38,986 bases of DNA from Nioella halotolerans (GCA_003428585.1 QVQC01000002.1:1-38986), one strand, 5' to 3'. Positions 9,023 to 18,952 are shown, counted from the first letter of the stretch. Notes: generated by a model not told the origin, from the letters alone. A program made the numbers and translations.

Positions 9023-9181
9023 AGCTATTCTCCATGTGATAAGGGGCGGCCTCCAAGGGTGTCCGCCCGGTTGAAGCCTCGGCGTGTAGACCAGATTCCC
9101 CGGCTTGGAAAGGGGCAATCTGGGCGCCCGATGGCGGTTTGACGCTTGTCCCGCCGACATGCGCGTGCCACTGGCCTCGGC

Positions 9182-10318
9182 ATGTCCATGCTTCGCGCCA
9201 TCTCGCTCTCGCGTCACGATCTGCCGGCCTTTGCCGCGCAAGGCATCTACTGGGGAGCGTTCGCAGCCTACGTGCCGCAGATCAAGGCCCATGTCGGGGC
9301 GGGCGACGGGGCTTTTGGCGTGATTCTGCTGATAACGGCGGCTGGCGCGATGATGGCGATGCTGTTTGCGCCGGCCTTTTCGGCGCGGTTCGGGCGGCTG
9401 GCGGTGCCACTGGCCTCCGTCCTGATGGCGCTCAGCTTTCAGGCGCCGATGTGGGTGGCCTCGGTGCCGCTTTTCGCGGCGTTCATGTTCCTTGCCGGGG
9501 CCGGGTCGGGCCTTCAGGACGTGGCTATGAATACCCGGCTCTCGCGGTCGGAGGCGCGCCTCGGCGCTTCTTTGATGAACCTCAACCACGCGGTGTTTTC
9601 CTTTGCCTATGCGGCGGCGGCCATCGTGGCCGGGCTGTCGCGCGAGGCGGACGTCGCCCCCGGTATCGTCTTCGCGGCGCTTGGCGTGCTGACACTGGCG
9701 GGGTCGGCGCTGATGCTTTCCGACGACACAGCGGAAAGCCGCGGTGGCGCGCGGGCGGCGCGTGGTGGTTTCGGCGGCGTGGTCCTGTGGGGCGGGCTGA
9801 TCGCCCTCGTGGCCTTCCTGGCCGAGAACGCGACCGAGGGCTGGTCCGCCCTGCACGTGGAACGCACGCTTGGCGGCAGCGCCGCCGAGGGGGCGCTCGG
9901 CCCGGCCATGCTGGGCCTGACCATGGGAGTCGGGCGCTTCACCGGGCAGCTTGTGGTCGGGCGGCTGTTGGAAACCCGCGTGATCTTCTGGAGTGCGCTC
10001 GTCACGTCCGGCGGGGCGCTTCTGGCGGCCCTCGCACCGGTGCCGCTGGTGGCCTATACCGGCTTTGCCATTCTGGGGCTTGGCGTGTCCACCATCGCGC
10101 CGATGCTTCTGGCACTGGCCGGGCGGATGGCCAATGACGAGACCCGCGGTCACGTGATCAGCCGGGTCACGGTGATCGGCTATTTCGGCTTTTTCATCGG
10201 CCCGCCGATCATGGGGTTCATTGCCGAAGGGTTCGGCTTGCGCGCCTCGTTCGGGGTTCTGGCGCTGCTGCTGTTGCTGATCCCCGGGTTCCTTGCGCTG
10301 ATGCGCCGGGCCCGTTAG
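9182..10318 (+). CDS. MFS transporter
   Basis: The product is about 378 aa with roughly 12 hydrophobic segments, a major facilitator superfamily size. The early segments ([23 protein letters not shown]) and the central [22 protein letters not shown] are typical of the YbjJ-like MFS group found in proteobacteria. Substrate is unknown, probably a small organic compound or drug efflux. The start is uncertain: 9182 and 9188 are both plausible, with 9146 further upstream. Its stop overlaps that of the convergent SH3 gene by 4 nt. Confidence 0.82.
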   Translation: MSMLRAISLSRHDLPAFAAQGIYWGAFAAYVPQIKAHVGAGDGAFGVILLITAAGAMMAMLFAPAFSARFGRLAVPLASVLMALSFQAPMWVASVPLFAAFMFLAGAGSGLQDVAMNTRLSRSEARLGASLMNLNHAVFSFAYAAAAIVAGLSREADVAPGIVFAALGVLTLAGSALMLSDDTAESRGGARAARGGFGGVVLWGGLIALVAFLAENATEGWSALHVERTLGGSAAEGALGPAMLGLTMGVGRFTGQLVVGRLLETRVIFWSALVTSGGALLAALAPVPLVAYTGFAILGLGVSTIAPMLLALAGRMANDETRGHVISRVTVIGYFGFFIGPPIMGFIAEGFGLRASFGVLALLLLLIPGFLALMRRAR

Positions 10319-10830
10319 TCGAAGGTTTCGCCCGGCGCCACCCCCCAAAGGGTGTCGCTTGGCACCCAACCGCGATGCCCACCGACATTGAGCCGGCACC
10401 ACGCCGCGTTGCATTCATCGAGGAAGGCGATGACGCCCAGTTCGGCCTGCGCCACAACTGGCGCCGCCGGGTCGGGGCGTTGCCGCAGTTCCAGCATGTC
10501 GGTCTCGATGATCGCCGTGCGCACCCCCGATAGCAGCGAATAATGCATCCATCCACCGGCCCCGTCGCGGTCCACGATGCGCCGCCAATGGCCGTGTTCG
10601 GCCACGATCTGCACCGGCATGTTGCGCCGCTGGAACACCCAGTCGATCCGGTGGCTGCGCGACGGGCCGCGCCGGGCATTGGCCTCCGACGCCTTGATCG
10701 AGACGTAGCGCGGAATCGGGAACCCGGTCACGGCGCCGACTTCCTGCGCGTCCTGCGCGGCGGCCTGTTGGGGGGCGGCGCACAGCGTCAGCAGGGCCGC
10801 CAGAACCATGCCGCAAAGCTTGCATCTCAT
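10315..10830 (-). CDS. Secreted SH3-domain protein
   Basis: The product is about 171 aa. A signal peptide ([21 protein letters not shown]) is followed by two bacterial SH3-like modules: residues around [18 protein letters not shown]...W and the second around [13 protein letters not shown]...WC...GWV. This fits the DUF1058/SH3_4 family of periplasmic proteins, thought to bind cell-wall peptides; the exact role is unknown. An in-frame GTG at 10839 is an alternative start. It ends tail-to-tail with the MFS gene. Confidence 0.8.
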   Translation of the reverse strand: MRCKLCGMVLAALLTLCAAPQQAAAQDAQEVGAVTGFPIPRYVSIKASEANARRGPSRSHRIDWVFQRRNMPVQIVAEHGHWRRIVDRDGAGGWMHYSLLSGVRTAIIETDMLELRQRPDPAAPVVAQAELGVIAFLDECNAAWCRLNVGGHRGWVPSDTLWGVAPGETFD

Positions 10831-10978
10831 CACGTTCACTGCCTGCTCTGACCTGGCCGCATCGGGGCGGTCTTATCGGTGTTTTTGTCGCGGCACGGGT
10901 GGCAGTGCCTTGCACCCCCGCGCTTGATAAGAGAGTGTCACGCCAAGGGCGCAAAAGCCAGCAAAAGGGATGGACGGG

Positions 10979-11965
10979 ATGCCGGGACAAAAGCTGAGTG
11001 TTGTCGTGACGCGACGGTTACCCGAGGCGGTCGAAACGCGGATGTCGGAACTTTTCGATGTCGAACTGCGCGAGGATGATCGCCCGATGACACGCTCGGA
11101 ACTGGTTTCGGCGATGAACCGGGCCGACGTTTTGGTGCCGTGCGTGACCGACACCATCGACGCCGGCCTCCTGGGGCAGGCGGGCGACAAGCTGAAACTG
11201 ATCGCCAATTACGGGGCAGGGGTGGATCATATCGATGTGCACACCGCCCGCCAGCGCGGCATCCTCGTGTCCAACACGCCCGGCGTGGTGACCGATGATA
11301 CCGCCGACATGACCATGGCGTTGATCCTTGCGGTTACCCGGCGCATCCCGGAGGGTCTGGCGGTGATGCAGGCCGGCAAATGGCAGGGCTGGGCGCCCAC
11401 CGCCTTCATGGGCGGGCGCATCGGCGGCAAGCGGCTTGGCATCCTCGGCATGGGGCGGATCGGGCAGGCGGTCGCGCGGCGCGCCGCGGCCTTCGGGATG
11501 CAGGTGCATTATCACAACCGCCGCCGCCTGCACGAGGAGGTGGAGGCGGAGCTTGAGGCGACCTATTGGGAAAGCCTCGACCAGATGATCGCGCGGGTGG
11601 ATATCCTGTCGATCAACTGCCCGCACACGCCCTCCACCTTCCACCTGATGAATGCCCGGCGGCTCAAGCTGATGAAACCCTCGGCGGTGATCGTGAACAC
11701 CTCGCGCGGCGAGGTCATCGACGAGAACGCGTTGACCCGCATGCTGCGCGCTGGCGAGATCGCGGGGGCGGGGCTTGACGTGTTCGAACATGGCAAGGAC
11801 GTGAACCCGCGCCTGCGGGAGTTGGAAAATGTCGTGCTGCTGCCGCATATGGGATCGGCCACGCTGGAAGGCCGGGTCGAGATGGGCGAGAAGGTCATCA
11901 TCAACGTCAAGACCTTCGTCGACGGCCACCGGCCGCCGGACCTCGTCGTGCCCAGCATGCTTTGA
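10979..11965 (+). CDS. D-isomer-specific 2-hydroxyacid dehydrogenase (glyoxylate/hydroxypyruvate reductase type)
   Basis: The product is 328 aa. The NAD(P)-binding motif GKRLGILGMGRIGQAVARRA is clear, and the catalytic triad of the family appears as Arg in NTSRGEVIDE, Glu in LDVFEHGKDVNP, and His in LLPHMGSATLEGR. The N-terminus (KLSVVVTRRLPEAVE) is closest to D-glycerate dehydrogenase/glyoxylate reductase. It would reduce glyoxylate or hydroxypyruvate, or oxidise D-glycerate. The start at 10979 is preferred because AAAGGG is 9 nt upstream; an ATG at 10970 is too close to it. Confidence 0.9.
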   Translation: MPGQKLSVVVTRRLPEAVETRMSELFDVELREDDRPMTRSELVSAMNRADVLVPCVTDTIDAGLLGQAGDKLKLIANYGAGVDHIDVHTARQRGILVSNTPGVVTDDTADMTMALILAVTRRIPEGLAVMQAGKWQGWAPTAFMGGRIGGKRLGILGMGRIGQAVARRAAAFGMQVHYHNRRRLHEEVEAELEATYWESLDQMIARVDILSINCPHTPSTFHLMNARRLKLMKPSAVIVNTSRGEVIDENALTRMLRAGEIAGAGLDVFEHGKDVNPRLRELENVVLLPHMGSATLEGRVEMGEKVIINVKTFVDGHRPPDLVVPSML

Positions 11966-12159
11966 GCGACGGCCCGGGAAAAGCCCCTGATTTTCTGCGG
12001 CGGTGCACAAAACTTGGGTGAAGAATTCTGCATCGCCGACCGTGCGCGAAGTTTAGCGCGCCTGTGTCGCATTATCGCAATATTCGGTCGGCTGTCCTTG
12101 GCTGCGACCCCGCCAAATCGGCAAATTGAGCGCTGAAACCACGCCCGGAGTCGCGCCCA

Positions 12160-14661
12160 ATGAAAACCCATGTCAAAGCCCTGATCGTCGGCGGCGGTGC
12201 CATCGGCACCTCGATCGCCTATCACCTCGCCCGTGCCGGCTGGACCGATGTCATGCTGCTGGAACGCGACGAACTGACCTCGGGCTCCACGTGGCACGCC
12301 GCCGGGCTGCTGCCGTTGTTCAACATGAGCTACGCGGTCAGCCATATCCACCAGTACTCGGTGGATTTCTACAAGACGCTGGAGGCGGAAACCGGCCTCA
12401 ACGCCGGCTTCTCGGTGGTGGGCAACCTGCGCATGGCGCAGTCGCAGGCGCGCATGGACGAATACATGCTTTACGCCGCGACCGCCGAAACCGTCGGGGT
12501 GCATTACGAATGGATGAGCCCCGCCCAGATCAAGGAGCGTTGGCCGCTGGTGCGCACCGATGATCTGGTCGGCGCGATCTACCACCCCGAGGACGGCTAC
12601 ATAAACCCCGCCGACATGACCATGGCGATGGCCAAGGGCGCCCGCCAGCGCGGCGTCACGATAGAGCGCAAGTGGCAGGCCGACGCCTATGAATGGACCG
12701 GTTCCGAATGGCGGGTGACGCTGACCAAGATGGTCGAGAAGGGCGGCAACCTCGTGCAATCCGAGGAACAGATTGTCGTCACCGCCGAACATGTCGTCAC
12801 CGCCACCGGCAACCACGCGCAGCGCACCGCGCGTCTTCTGGGGATCAAGAGCGCGGCGATCCCTGTCGAACACCAGTTCATCGTCACCGATGCCGACCCG
12901 GCACTCGTCGAATATCGCAAGACCCATGGCGAACACCCCGTCCTGCGCGATGCCGATGCCAAGTGGTATGTGCGCGAGGAACGCGGGGGCTGGATCCTCG
13001 GCCCCTACGAGTTGAACGCGCCGGCGCGGTTCGAATACGGTGTGCCCGACAGCTTCCGTGCCGACCTCTTCCCGCTCGACCTGGAGCGGATCGAGGAAGA
13101 ATACATGTCCATGATCCACCGCATCCCGTCGACCGAGGAGGTGGGCCTGAAAGACGACTACAACGGCCCGATCTGCTACACGCCCGATGGCAACCCGCTG
13201 GTCGGCCCGGCGCCGGGCCTGCGCAACATGTGGCTGGCTGAGGGCTTCTCCTTCGGGATCACGGCGGCCGGCGGCACCGGCTACTACCTTGCCCAGATGA
13301 TGGTCGAGGGCGAGGCGGAGATCGACATGGCCTCCCTCGATCCCAAGCGCTTCGGCGGCTGGATCACGACAGAATACAGCGCCCGCAAGAGCGAGGAAGC
13401 CTACGAGCACGTCTACATCCTGCACCACCCGGATGAAGAGCGCGAAAAGTGCCGCCCGCTGCGCACCGCGCCCAGCTATGACCGGCTGAAGGCGCGCGGC
13501 GCGCAATTCGGTGTCGTCAACGGGTTCGAGCGTCCGAACTACTTCGGCCCGCTGGATGCGCCGGACAGCTTCGATCACGACGCGCGCAGCTTTCGCCGCG
13601 GCGGCTGGTGGCAATACGCGGTGGACGAGGCCAAGGCCGTGCGCGAGGGCGTTGGCCTGCTCGACGCCTCCGCCTTCACCAAGCACACGGTCAAGGGACC
13701 GGGCGCGACCGCGTTTCTCGACTGGTTCACCTGCAACAAGCTGCCGAAAGTGGGCCGCATCAACCTGACCTACGCGCTGACCCCGCAGGGCACGACGCGG
13801 ACGGAATACACCATCGTGCGGCAGGCCGAGGATGAATACTACCTCGTTTCCTCGGGTGCGTTGACCGATTACGACGGTGACTACCTGCGCAAATGCGCCG
13901 CGGACAAGGCCGCCGAGTTTGGCTACATCGCGGTCGAGGACGTGACGACGCAATGGGGCGTCTTCGCCATTGCCGGGCCGAAATCGCGCGATGTACTCGC
14001 CGAGGTCATCAAGGACGCGGAGCCGGAATCGGCGCTGTCCAACAAGCGCTTTCCGTGGCTGTCGGCGCGCCAGATCGAGCTTGGCATGTGCCCGGTCAAC
14101 GCCATCCGCGTGGCCTATACCGGCGAGTTGGGGTGGGAACTGCACCACCCGATCGAAATGCAGAACTACCTCTTTGACCTGCTGGAAAAAGCGGGTGAAA
14201 AGTACGGGCTGAAGCTGGTCGGCGCGCGGGCGCAGGGCTGGCTGCGGCAGGAAAAGAGCTACCGCGCTTTCGGCAACGAACTGGGCCGCGACGCCACCCC
14301 GCTGGAGGCTGACCTTCCGCGCTTCGTGGACCTGTCGAAGGATTTCCAGGGCAAGGCGGCGATGGAGGCGATCGGCCTGCGCTCCAAGTGCTGCACGGTG
14401 CTGATCGACGGGCCGGACGATGCCGACCCCTGGGGGCACGAAGCGCTCTATGCCCCCGATGGCACCCGCGTCGGGCGGCTGACGTCGGGCGGCTATTCGG
14501 TGGCTTTCGAAAAGTCCATCGGCATGGGCTATGTGCGCCCCGATCTGGCGGTGGAGGGCACCCGGCTGCAGGTCAGGATGTTCGACCAACTCTGGGAGGC
14601 CGAGGTCACCTGCGACAGTCCCTATGATCCGAAGAACGAGACCATCCGCAAGGACGGCTGA
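12160..14661 (+). CDS. FAD-dependent oxidoreductase/GcvT fusion (dimethylglycine or sarcosine dehydrogenase type)
   Basis: The product is 833 aa. Residues 7-40 are a Rossmann FAD motif (LIVGGGAIGTSIAYHL). STWHAAGLL (His46) matches the site where FAD is covalently attached in dimethylglycine dehydrogenases. A DAO domain runs to about residue 380, a linker domain follows, and the second half is a GcvT-like aminomethyltransferase domain (EGVGLLDASAFTKHTVKGPG onward, and VNAIRVAYTGELGWELH). The enzyme would demethylate an N-methylated glycine and pass the methyl group to tetrahydrofolate. GGAG lies 9 nt before the ATG. Exact substrate is not provable here. Confidence 0.87.
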   Translation: MKTHVKALIVGGGAIGTSIAYHLARAGWTDVMLLERDELTSGSTWHAAGLLPLFNMSYAVSHIHQYSVDFYKTLEAETGLNAGFSVVGNLRMAQSQARMDEYMLYAATAETVGVHYEWMSPAQIKERWPLVRTDDLVGAIYHPEDGYINPADMTMAMAKGARQRGVTIERKWQADAYEWTGSEWRVTLTKMVEKGGNLVQSEEQIVVTAEHVVTATGNHAQRTARLLGIKSAAIPVEHQFIVTDADPALVEYRKTHGEHPVLRDADAKWYVREERGGWILGPYELNAPARFEYGVPDSFRADLFPLDLERIEEEYMSMIHRIPSTEEVGLKDDYNGPICYTPDGNPLVGPAPGLRNMWLAEGFSFGITAAGGTGYYLAQMMVEGEAEIDMASLDPKRFGGWITTEYSARKSEEAYEHVYILHHPDEEREKCRPLRTAPSYDRLKARGAQFGVVNGFERPNYFGPLDAPDSFDHDARSFRRGGWWQYAVDEAKAVREGVGLLDASAFTKHTVKGPGATAFLDWFTCNKLPKVGRINLTYALTPQGTTRTEYTIVRQAEDEYYLVSSGALTDYDGDYLRKCAADKAAEFGYIAVEDVTTQWGVFAIAGPKSRDVLAEVIKDAEPESALSNKRFPWLSARQIELGMCPVNAIRVAYTGELGWELHHPIEMQNYLFDLLEKAGEKYGLKLVGARAQGWLRQEKSYRAFGNELGRDATPLEADLPRFVDLSKDFQGKAAMEAIGLRSKCCTVLIDGPDDADPWGHEALYAPDGTRVGRLTSGGYSVAFEKSIGMGYVRPDLAVEGTRLQVRMFDQLWEAEVTCDSPYDPKNETIRKDG

Positions 14662-14673
14662 ACATACAAAGCG

Positions 14674-14701
14674 GGCCGGATCACCGCCGATCCGGCCTTT
14701 T
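14674..14701 (+). terminator. Intrinsic terminator after the FAD/GcvT gene
   Basis: A perfect 9-bp stem (14674-14682 with 14689-14697) with a 6-nt loop is followed by TTTT. It starts 12 nt after the stop codon of the preceding gene. Confidence 0.88.
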
Positions 14702-14857
14702 CATCTTGGCAAGAAGTCCCGGGGAGGCGCCTGTCAGGCAACGGGGGCAGCGACCCTTCAAGCTATCGTCACATGCCTTCGCCGCCACCAATGCGCCCCC
14801 ACCGATCAGAGCGGGCGAAGAAGCACGGCTCGGCGCGCACCGCGCGGCGAAACCGGT

Positions 14858-15214
14858 TCACCCGCCAGCAGTCCCCAGAGCCTCCGATAATTCGTCGAAC
14901 GCGTCCAGCGCCTTGGCCGCGTACATCAGCGCCGGGCCCCCGCCCATCTGCACCGCCATGCCAAGCGCCTCGCCCAGTTCCTCGCGGGTTCCGCCGGATT
15001 TGATCAACACTTCGACGTGAAAATTGACGCACGGCTCGCAGCCGTCGGCCACGGCAATGGCTATGGCGATCAGTTCCTTGGTCTTCACGTCGAGCGCGCC
15101 GTCGGTCTTCACGCTTGCGCTGACCCCGGCGAAGGCCTTGGTGACCTCCGGTATCGTCTTGTTCAGCTTACGCAACTGCCCGTGCATCTCTTCGCGCTTG
15201 TTCATCCAGCTCAT
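14858..15214 (-). CDS. Carboxymuconolactone decarboxylase/AhpD-like protein
   Basis: The product is 118 aa. The central CEPCVNFH motif (Cys59, Cys62, His66) is the AhpD-type redox and proton-relay motif, and the flanking helices (LDVKTKELIAIAIAVADG, EELGEALGMAVQMGGGPALMY in parts) fit the CMD fold. It is probably a peroxidase-like or thiol-redox protein; a decarboxylase role is unlikely with the CxxC present. It follows the DUF938 gene by 67 nt on the same strand. The 156 bp between this gene and the terminator at 14701 show nothing recognisable. Confidence 0.85.
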   Translation of the reverse strand: MSWMNKREEMHGQLRKLNKTIPEVTKAFAGVSASVKTDGALDVKTKELIAIAIAVADGCEPCVNFHVEVLIKSGGTREELGEALGMAVQMGGGPALMYAAKALDAFDELSEALGTAGG

Positions 15215-15281
15215 GGCGGCCCCTTTGATCCGTTATGGAGCCCGTCAAAACAGGAAACCACGCCCCGTGCCTTGACCGGGA

Positions 15282-15923
15282 TCAAACGGGCGCGCGGGCG
15301 ATCAGCATCAGGTTGTTGGCGGGCCGTTCCACGACCGAGACCGAAAGCGGCGCCAAACGCGCCCGGACCCATGCCACGTCCTTGTAGCCGATGCCGGGAT
15401 CCTGCGCCGTGAGGCTTGCGTGAAACCGCGCGTCGCCGTCGCTGGTGGCCCGCCCGTCGCGCAGGAACGGCCCGTAGACGAAGGCCACCCCGCCCCGGGC
15501 GAGGGCCTTGGCGATGCCCGACAGGACCGCCTCGGCCTCGGCGTCCGATATCAGGTGCAGTAGGTTGACCAGCAGGATCATCTCGACCGGACCATGATCC
15601 TTGGCCCATCCCGGCTCGGTCGCGTCGAGCGCAACGGGCGAGGCGAGGTTGACCGGCCCCTCCGCCTGCCGCCACGCCTCGATCGAGGCGAGCCGTTCGG
15701 GGTCCACATCCGTAGGCTGCCAGTCAAGCCCGCGCAGCGCGCGCGCGAAACGCACCGCGTGTTCGCCGGTGCCGGCGGCCAGTTCCAGCACCCGGCCGGT
15801 CTGCGGCGCGTGGGCCTCCAGAATCTCCAGGATCGGCCAGGCGTTGCGCTGTGCCGAAGGCGCCGACATGCGCCGGTCGGGCATGGCCTTGGGGGCGTCG
15901 GGCAGGCTGAGCTTGCGGGTCAT
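15282..15923 (-). CDS. DUF938 family SAM-dependent methyltransferase
   Basis: The product is 213 aa. The N-terminal RRMSAPSAQRNAWPILEIL and the SAM motif VLELAAGTGEHAVRFA, then DWQPTDVDPERLASI and LLVNLLHLIS, are the DUF938 signature. The acceptor molecule is unknown. Its start overlaps the stop of the FAD oxidoreductase gene (ATGA at 15920-15923), so the two are translationally coupled. Confidence 0.88.
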   Translation of the reverse strand: MTRKLSLPDAPKAMPDRRMSAPSAQRNAWPILEILEAHAPQTGRVLELAAGTGEHAVRFARALRGLDWQPTDVDPERLASIEAWRQAEGPVNLASPVALDATEPGWAKDHGPVEMILLVNLLHLISDAEAEAVLSGIAKALARGGVAFVYGPFLRDGRATSDGDARFHASLTAQDPGIGYKDVAWVRARLAPLSVSVVERPANNLMLIARAPV

Positions 15924-17002
15924 CCGAAACGCTCCGGGCTGAGGGCGGCGACGATCTCTGACGCTATCTCGGGCGGGCGTCCGGCGACCAGATCGGCAAG
16001 AAGCTGGCTGGCGGCGGGGGCGGTCTGGAAGCCATATCCGCCTTGCCCCGAACACCAGATGAAATCGGGCGTGCCCGGGTCGCGGCCCAGAACCAGCGTC
16101 CGGTCGGGCGAGAAGGTGCGCAAGCCCGCCCAGGAGGTTTCGACGCGCGTCACCTCCTCGGTCACGAAGGGCTGGTAGCGGGCAATGCCCTCGGCCAGCA
16201 CCATGTCATCGGCCCAGGCGTCGTGGGGGGTGTCCACCGGGTCCTCGTCGGCGGGCGAGACGATCCATTTTCCGGCATCGGGCTTGGCATACCATGTCTC
16301 ACCGGCGCCGATGATCATCGGCCAGGTCGCGGGATCATGCCCGCCCGGCGCCGGCATCCGTGCCATCGATCGCCGCAGCGGGCGGTGGCCAAGGGGCTGC
16401 ACGCCCGCCAGTGTCGCCACCTCGTCCACCCAGGCGCCGGCGGCATTGACAAGCTGCCGCGCCGTGATCGTTTCTGCCCCGGTTGTGACATGCCACAGCC
16501 CGGCGTCGCGGTGGATCGCGGTGACGGCGGCCCCGGTCCTGACCTGCCCGCCATTGGCGCGCATCTCCTTGACGAAATTGCCGATCAACAGGTCGGTGTC
16601 GAGATCCCAGGCGTCCGCATGGTAGGCGGCGGCGCGGATATGCTCGGGGTTGAGCGCCGGGATATGGACAAGCGCCTCTTCCACCGGGATCGGGTCGAGC
16701 GCCATTGCCGCGATATCGCGCTCCAGCGTGTCTTCTTCGCCCGGCCCGGCCAGCATCATCAAGCCGCGCGGGCGGAGCACGCCGCCATTTGCGGTCATGT
16801 GGTAGTCTTTCGAGGCGGCGTTGAGTGCAACCGTGGCGGGCGCGCCATACTGCGCCTCGAAAAGCGCGGCGGACCGGCCCGAGGCATGGTAGGCCAGTGC
16901 CGGTTCTGATTCCAGCAGCAGCACGCTGCCCAGATGCGACAGGCGCGCGCCGGCCGAGGTTCCGGCGATGCCGCCGCCGATGATTACGAACTCAAAAATC
17001 AT
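15920..17002 (-). CDS. DAO-family FAD-dependent oxidoreductase
   Basis: The product is 360 aa. FAD-binding GGGIAGTSAGARLS begins at residue 9, ASGRSAALFEAQYG follows, and the C-terminal GxGGYGFQTAPAASQLLADLV is typical of glycine/D-amino-acid oxidase-like (DadA/SoxB) proteins. It probably oxidises an amine or amino acid; the substrate is unknown. It is the first gene of a small unit with the DUF938 methyltransferase, and lies just downstream of the terminator of the BMP-ABC operon. Confidence 0.88.
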   Translation of the reverse strand: MIFEFVIIGGGIAGTSAGARLSHLGSVLLLESEPALAYHASGRSAALFEAQYGAPATVALNAASKDYHMTANGGVLRPRGLMMLAGPGEEDTLERDIAAMALDPIPVEEALVHIPALNPEHIRAAAYHADAWDLDTDLLIGNFVKEMRANGGQVRTGAAVTAIHRDAGLWHVTTGAETITARQLVNAAGAWVDEVATLAGVQPLGHRPLRRSMARMPAPGGHDPATWPMIIGAGETWYAKPDAGKWIVSPADEDPVDTPHDAWADDMVLAEGIARYQPFVTEEVTRVETSWAGLRTFSPDRTLVLGRDPGTPDFIWCSGQGGYGFQTAPAASQLLADLVAGRPPEIASEIVAALSPERFG

Positions 17003-17053
17003 GGCTGACGGGTGTCACGGAATGCCCCGAGGAGCAAGCAAGATCGCGCAACG

Positions 17054-17083
17054 AAAAAGGCCCGCCAGCTGGGACGGGCCTTT
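17054..17083 (-). terminator. Intrinsic terminator of the xdh-BMP transporter operon
   Basis: A 9-bp perfect stem (17056-17064 with 17075-17083) with a 10-nt loop is followed, on the minus strand, by a run of five T. It sits 20 nt past the stop of the BMP gene and before the FAD oxidoreductase gene. Confidence 0.87.
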
Positions 17084-17103
17084 CGTGGTGCCATGCGGCG
17101 GGA

Positions 17104-18183
17104 TCAGTTCGGCACGTCGCCGGTCAGGCCCTCGACATAGAAATCCATGCCCAACAAGGTGCCGTCCTCGGCCACTTCCCCCTCGGCCAGCCATTCGCTG
17201 CCGTCCTGACGATTGATCGGGCCGGTGAAGGGGTGATACTCGCCCGACGCGATGGCATCGACCATGTCCTGTGCCGAGGCGCGGATCTCTTCCGGGATCG
17301 CGTCGGTCATTTCCCCGATGCCGACCATGCCCGGCCCGATGCCGTCCCATGTATCGGTGCTTTCCCATGTGCCGTCCATCACCGCCTGCGTGCGGGCGAT
17401 GTAGTAGGGCGCCCAGTCGTCGATGATCGAGGAGACGCGCGGTTCCGGCGCGAACTGGTACATGTCCGATGCCTGACCGAAGCCGATGGCGCCGGCCTCT
17501 TCCATCACTGTCATCGGGGCGGTGGAATCGGTGTGCTGCATGATGACGTCGGCGCCTTGGTCGATCAGCGCCTGCGCGGCGTCAGCCTCGACCGCCGGGT
17601 CGAACCACGTGTAGGCCCAGACGATGCGGAATTCGATATCCGGGTTGACTTCACGCGCGTGCAGATAGGCGGAGTTGATGCCCCGGATCACCTCGGGGAT
17701 CGGATAGGATCCGATGTAACCCACGATGTTCGATTCCGTCATCTGGCCCGCGATATGGCCCATCACGGCGCGGCCCTCATAGAAGCGTGCGGAATAGGTG
17801 GACACGTTGGGATGATCGCGGCGGTAGCCGGTGGCATGCTCGAACATCACGTTGGGGAAACGTTCGGCGACGGCATTCGTCGGGTCCATGTAGCCGAACG
17901 AGGTGGTGAAGATCAGGTCCGCGCCCGACAGAGCCATCTGGGTCAGGACGCGTTCGGCATCCGCACCCTCGGGGACGTTTTCGACATAGGTGGTTTCGAC
18001 CGCGTCGCCGAAATGCTCCTCCAGCGCCAGACGGGCGCGGTCGTGTTCATAGGTCCAGCCCAGATCACCGACCGAGCCGACATAGACGAAGCTGACTTGC
18101 AGCGGATCGTCCTGTGCAATGGCCGGGGCGGCAAGGCCAAGCGCCATGGCGCTTGCGGTCACGAGCTTTGTGAATGGTTTCAT
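17104..18183 (-). CDS. BMP-family ABC transporter substrate-binding protein
   Basis: The product is 359 aa. A Sec signal peptide (MKPFTKLVTASAMALGLAAPAIA, cut after AIA) directs it to the periplasm. The mature part begins QVSFVYVGSVGDLGWTYEHD and includes FTTSFGYMDPTNAVAERFPNV-type and ADVIMQHTDSTAPM motifs of the BmpA/PnrA family, which bind purine nucleosides or related compounds. There is no lipobox, unlike many BmpA proteins. The ATG at 18183 follows AAGGAGA with a 7-nt spacer. It is the last gene of the operon, 2 nt after the potassium channel gene. Confidence 0.92.
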   Translation of the reverse strand: MKPFTKLVTASAMALGLAAPAIAQDDPLQVSFVYVGSVGDLGWTYEHDRARLALEEHFGDAVETTYVENVPEGADAERVLTQMALSGADLIFTTSFGYMDPTNAVAERFPNVMFEHATGYRRDHPNVSTYSARFYEGRAVMGHIAGQMTESNIVGYIGSYPIPEVIRGINSAYLHAREVNPDIEFRIVWAYTWFDPAVEADAAQALIDQGADVIMQHTDSTAPMTVMEEAGAIGFGQASDMYQFAPEPRVSSIIDDWAPYYIARTQAVMDGTWESTDTWDGIGPGMVGIGEMTDAIPEEIRASAQDMVDAIASGEYHPFTGPINRQDGSEWLAEGEVAEDGTLLGMDFYVEGLTGDVPN

Positions 18184-18185
18184 CG

Positions 18186-18944
18186 TCAAGTCTCCTTGTT
18201 GGGATCGGTGTTGGGGTCGGTTTTATGGTTTGGGTCGGGTTGCGGGGTTTCCTTGGTTTCCAACAGCGCGGTGGTGATCAGGGCGGCGGGCACGGCAATG
18301 ACGCCAAGCCCGATCAGCAGCACCACCCCGGTAAAGGCCCGCCCCGCCGGCGTGATCGGGTAGACATCGCCATATCCCACCGTGGTCAACGTTGCCAGTG
18401 CCCACCAAAGCGAGGCGGGGATCGACCCGAAGGTCTCCGGTTGGGCCTCGTGCTCGAAATGATGGATTCCGACGGCCGCAAGGTAAAGCATCACAAGCGC
18501 GATCAACGTGAAGATCAGGAGTTCGGCGCGGTTCTTCTCGAAGGCGCCGGCGAGGCGGTCGAGCGCGCGACTTGCGTAAAACAGCTTCAGCAGCCGGATC
18601 AGCCGCAACAGGCGCAGCGATCGGATCGATTGTGCATCTGGCAGCAGGAACAGGATCGCCGGAACCACGGCAAGGAAATCGACGATCCCCCAGAAGCTGA
18701 CCGCGTAGCGCAAAGGCCGGGGCGAACAGGTCAGCCGCAACAGGTATTCCGCGGCGAAGACCGAAAGCGTGGTGTATTCCACCCAGAGAAGCGCCCGGCG
18801 CAGTGCGGGGTCGAGGCCCGGGATGGTCTCCACCGCGATCGCGATCGCGGAGACGATGATCAGCCCATGCACGCCAAGCGCGACGGAGCGCCCGATCCTT
18901 GCATGGGTGCCGTCGAGCGCCGCGATGATCCCCGCCCGTGCCAT
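18186..18944 (-). CDS. Voltage-sensor-type potassium channel
   Basis: The product is 252 aa, the size of a six-transmembrane ion channel. The selectivity filter TTVGYGD is at residues 187-193. The S4-like segment has basic residues every third position (R108, R111, R114, R117, K120), the hallmark of a voltage sensor. The C-terminus is a short polar tail with repeated D-P-N. GGAGAGG lies just before the ATG at 18944. The gene is enclosed in a transporter operon: 8 nt after the upstream permease and 2 nt before the BMP gene, whose ribosome binding site it contains. Confidence 0.92.
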   Translation of the reverse strand: MARAGIIAALDGTHARIGRSVALGVHGLIIVSAIAIAVETIPGLDPALRRALLWVEYTTLSVFAAEYLLRLTCSPRPLRYAVSFWGIVDFLAVVPAILFLLPDAQSIRSLRLLRLIRLLKLFYASRALDRLAGAFEKNRAELLIFTLIALVMLYLAAVGIHHFEHEAQPETFGSIPASLWWALATLTTVGYGDVYPITPAGRAFTGVVLLIGLGVIAVPAALITTALLETKETPQPDPNHKTDPNTDPNKET

Positions 18945-18952
18945 GTCCTCTC

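Noticed and set aside
8384..10414. rplY reading frame extended upstream to 676 codons
   Set aside because: L25 homology begins at the Met at 9022, which has a ribosome binding site; the rest is antisense to the MFS gene.
11563..14589. A minus-strand open frame of 1008 codons
   Set aside because: It lies opposite the FAD/GcvT gene, which has clear catalytic motifs; the antisense product is low-complexity and unrecognisable.
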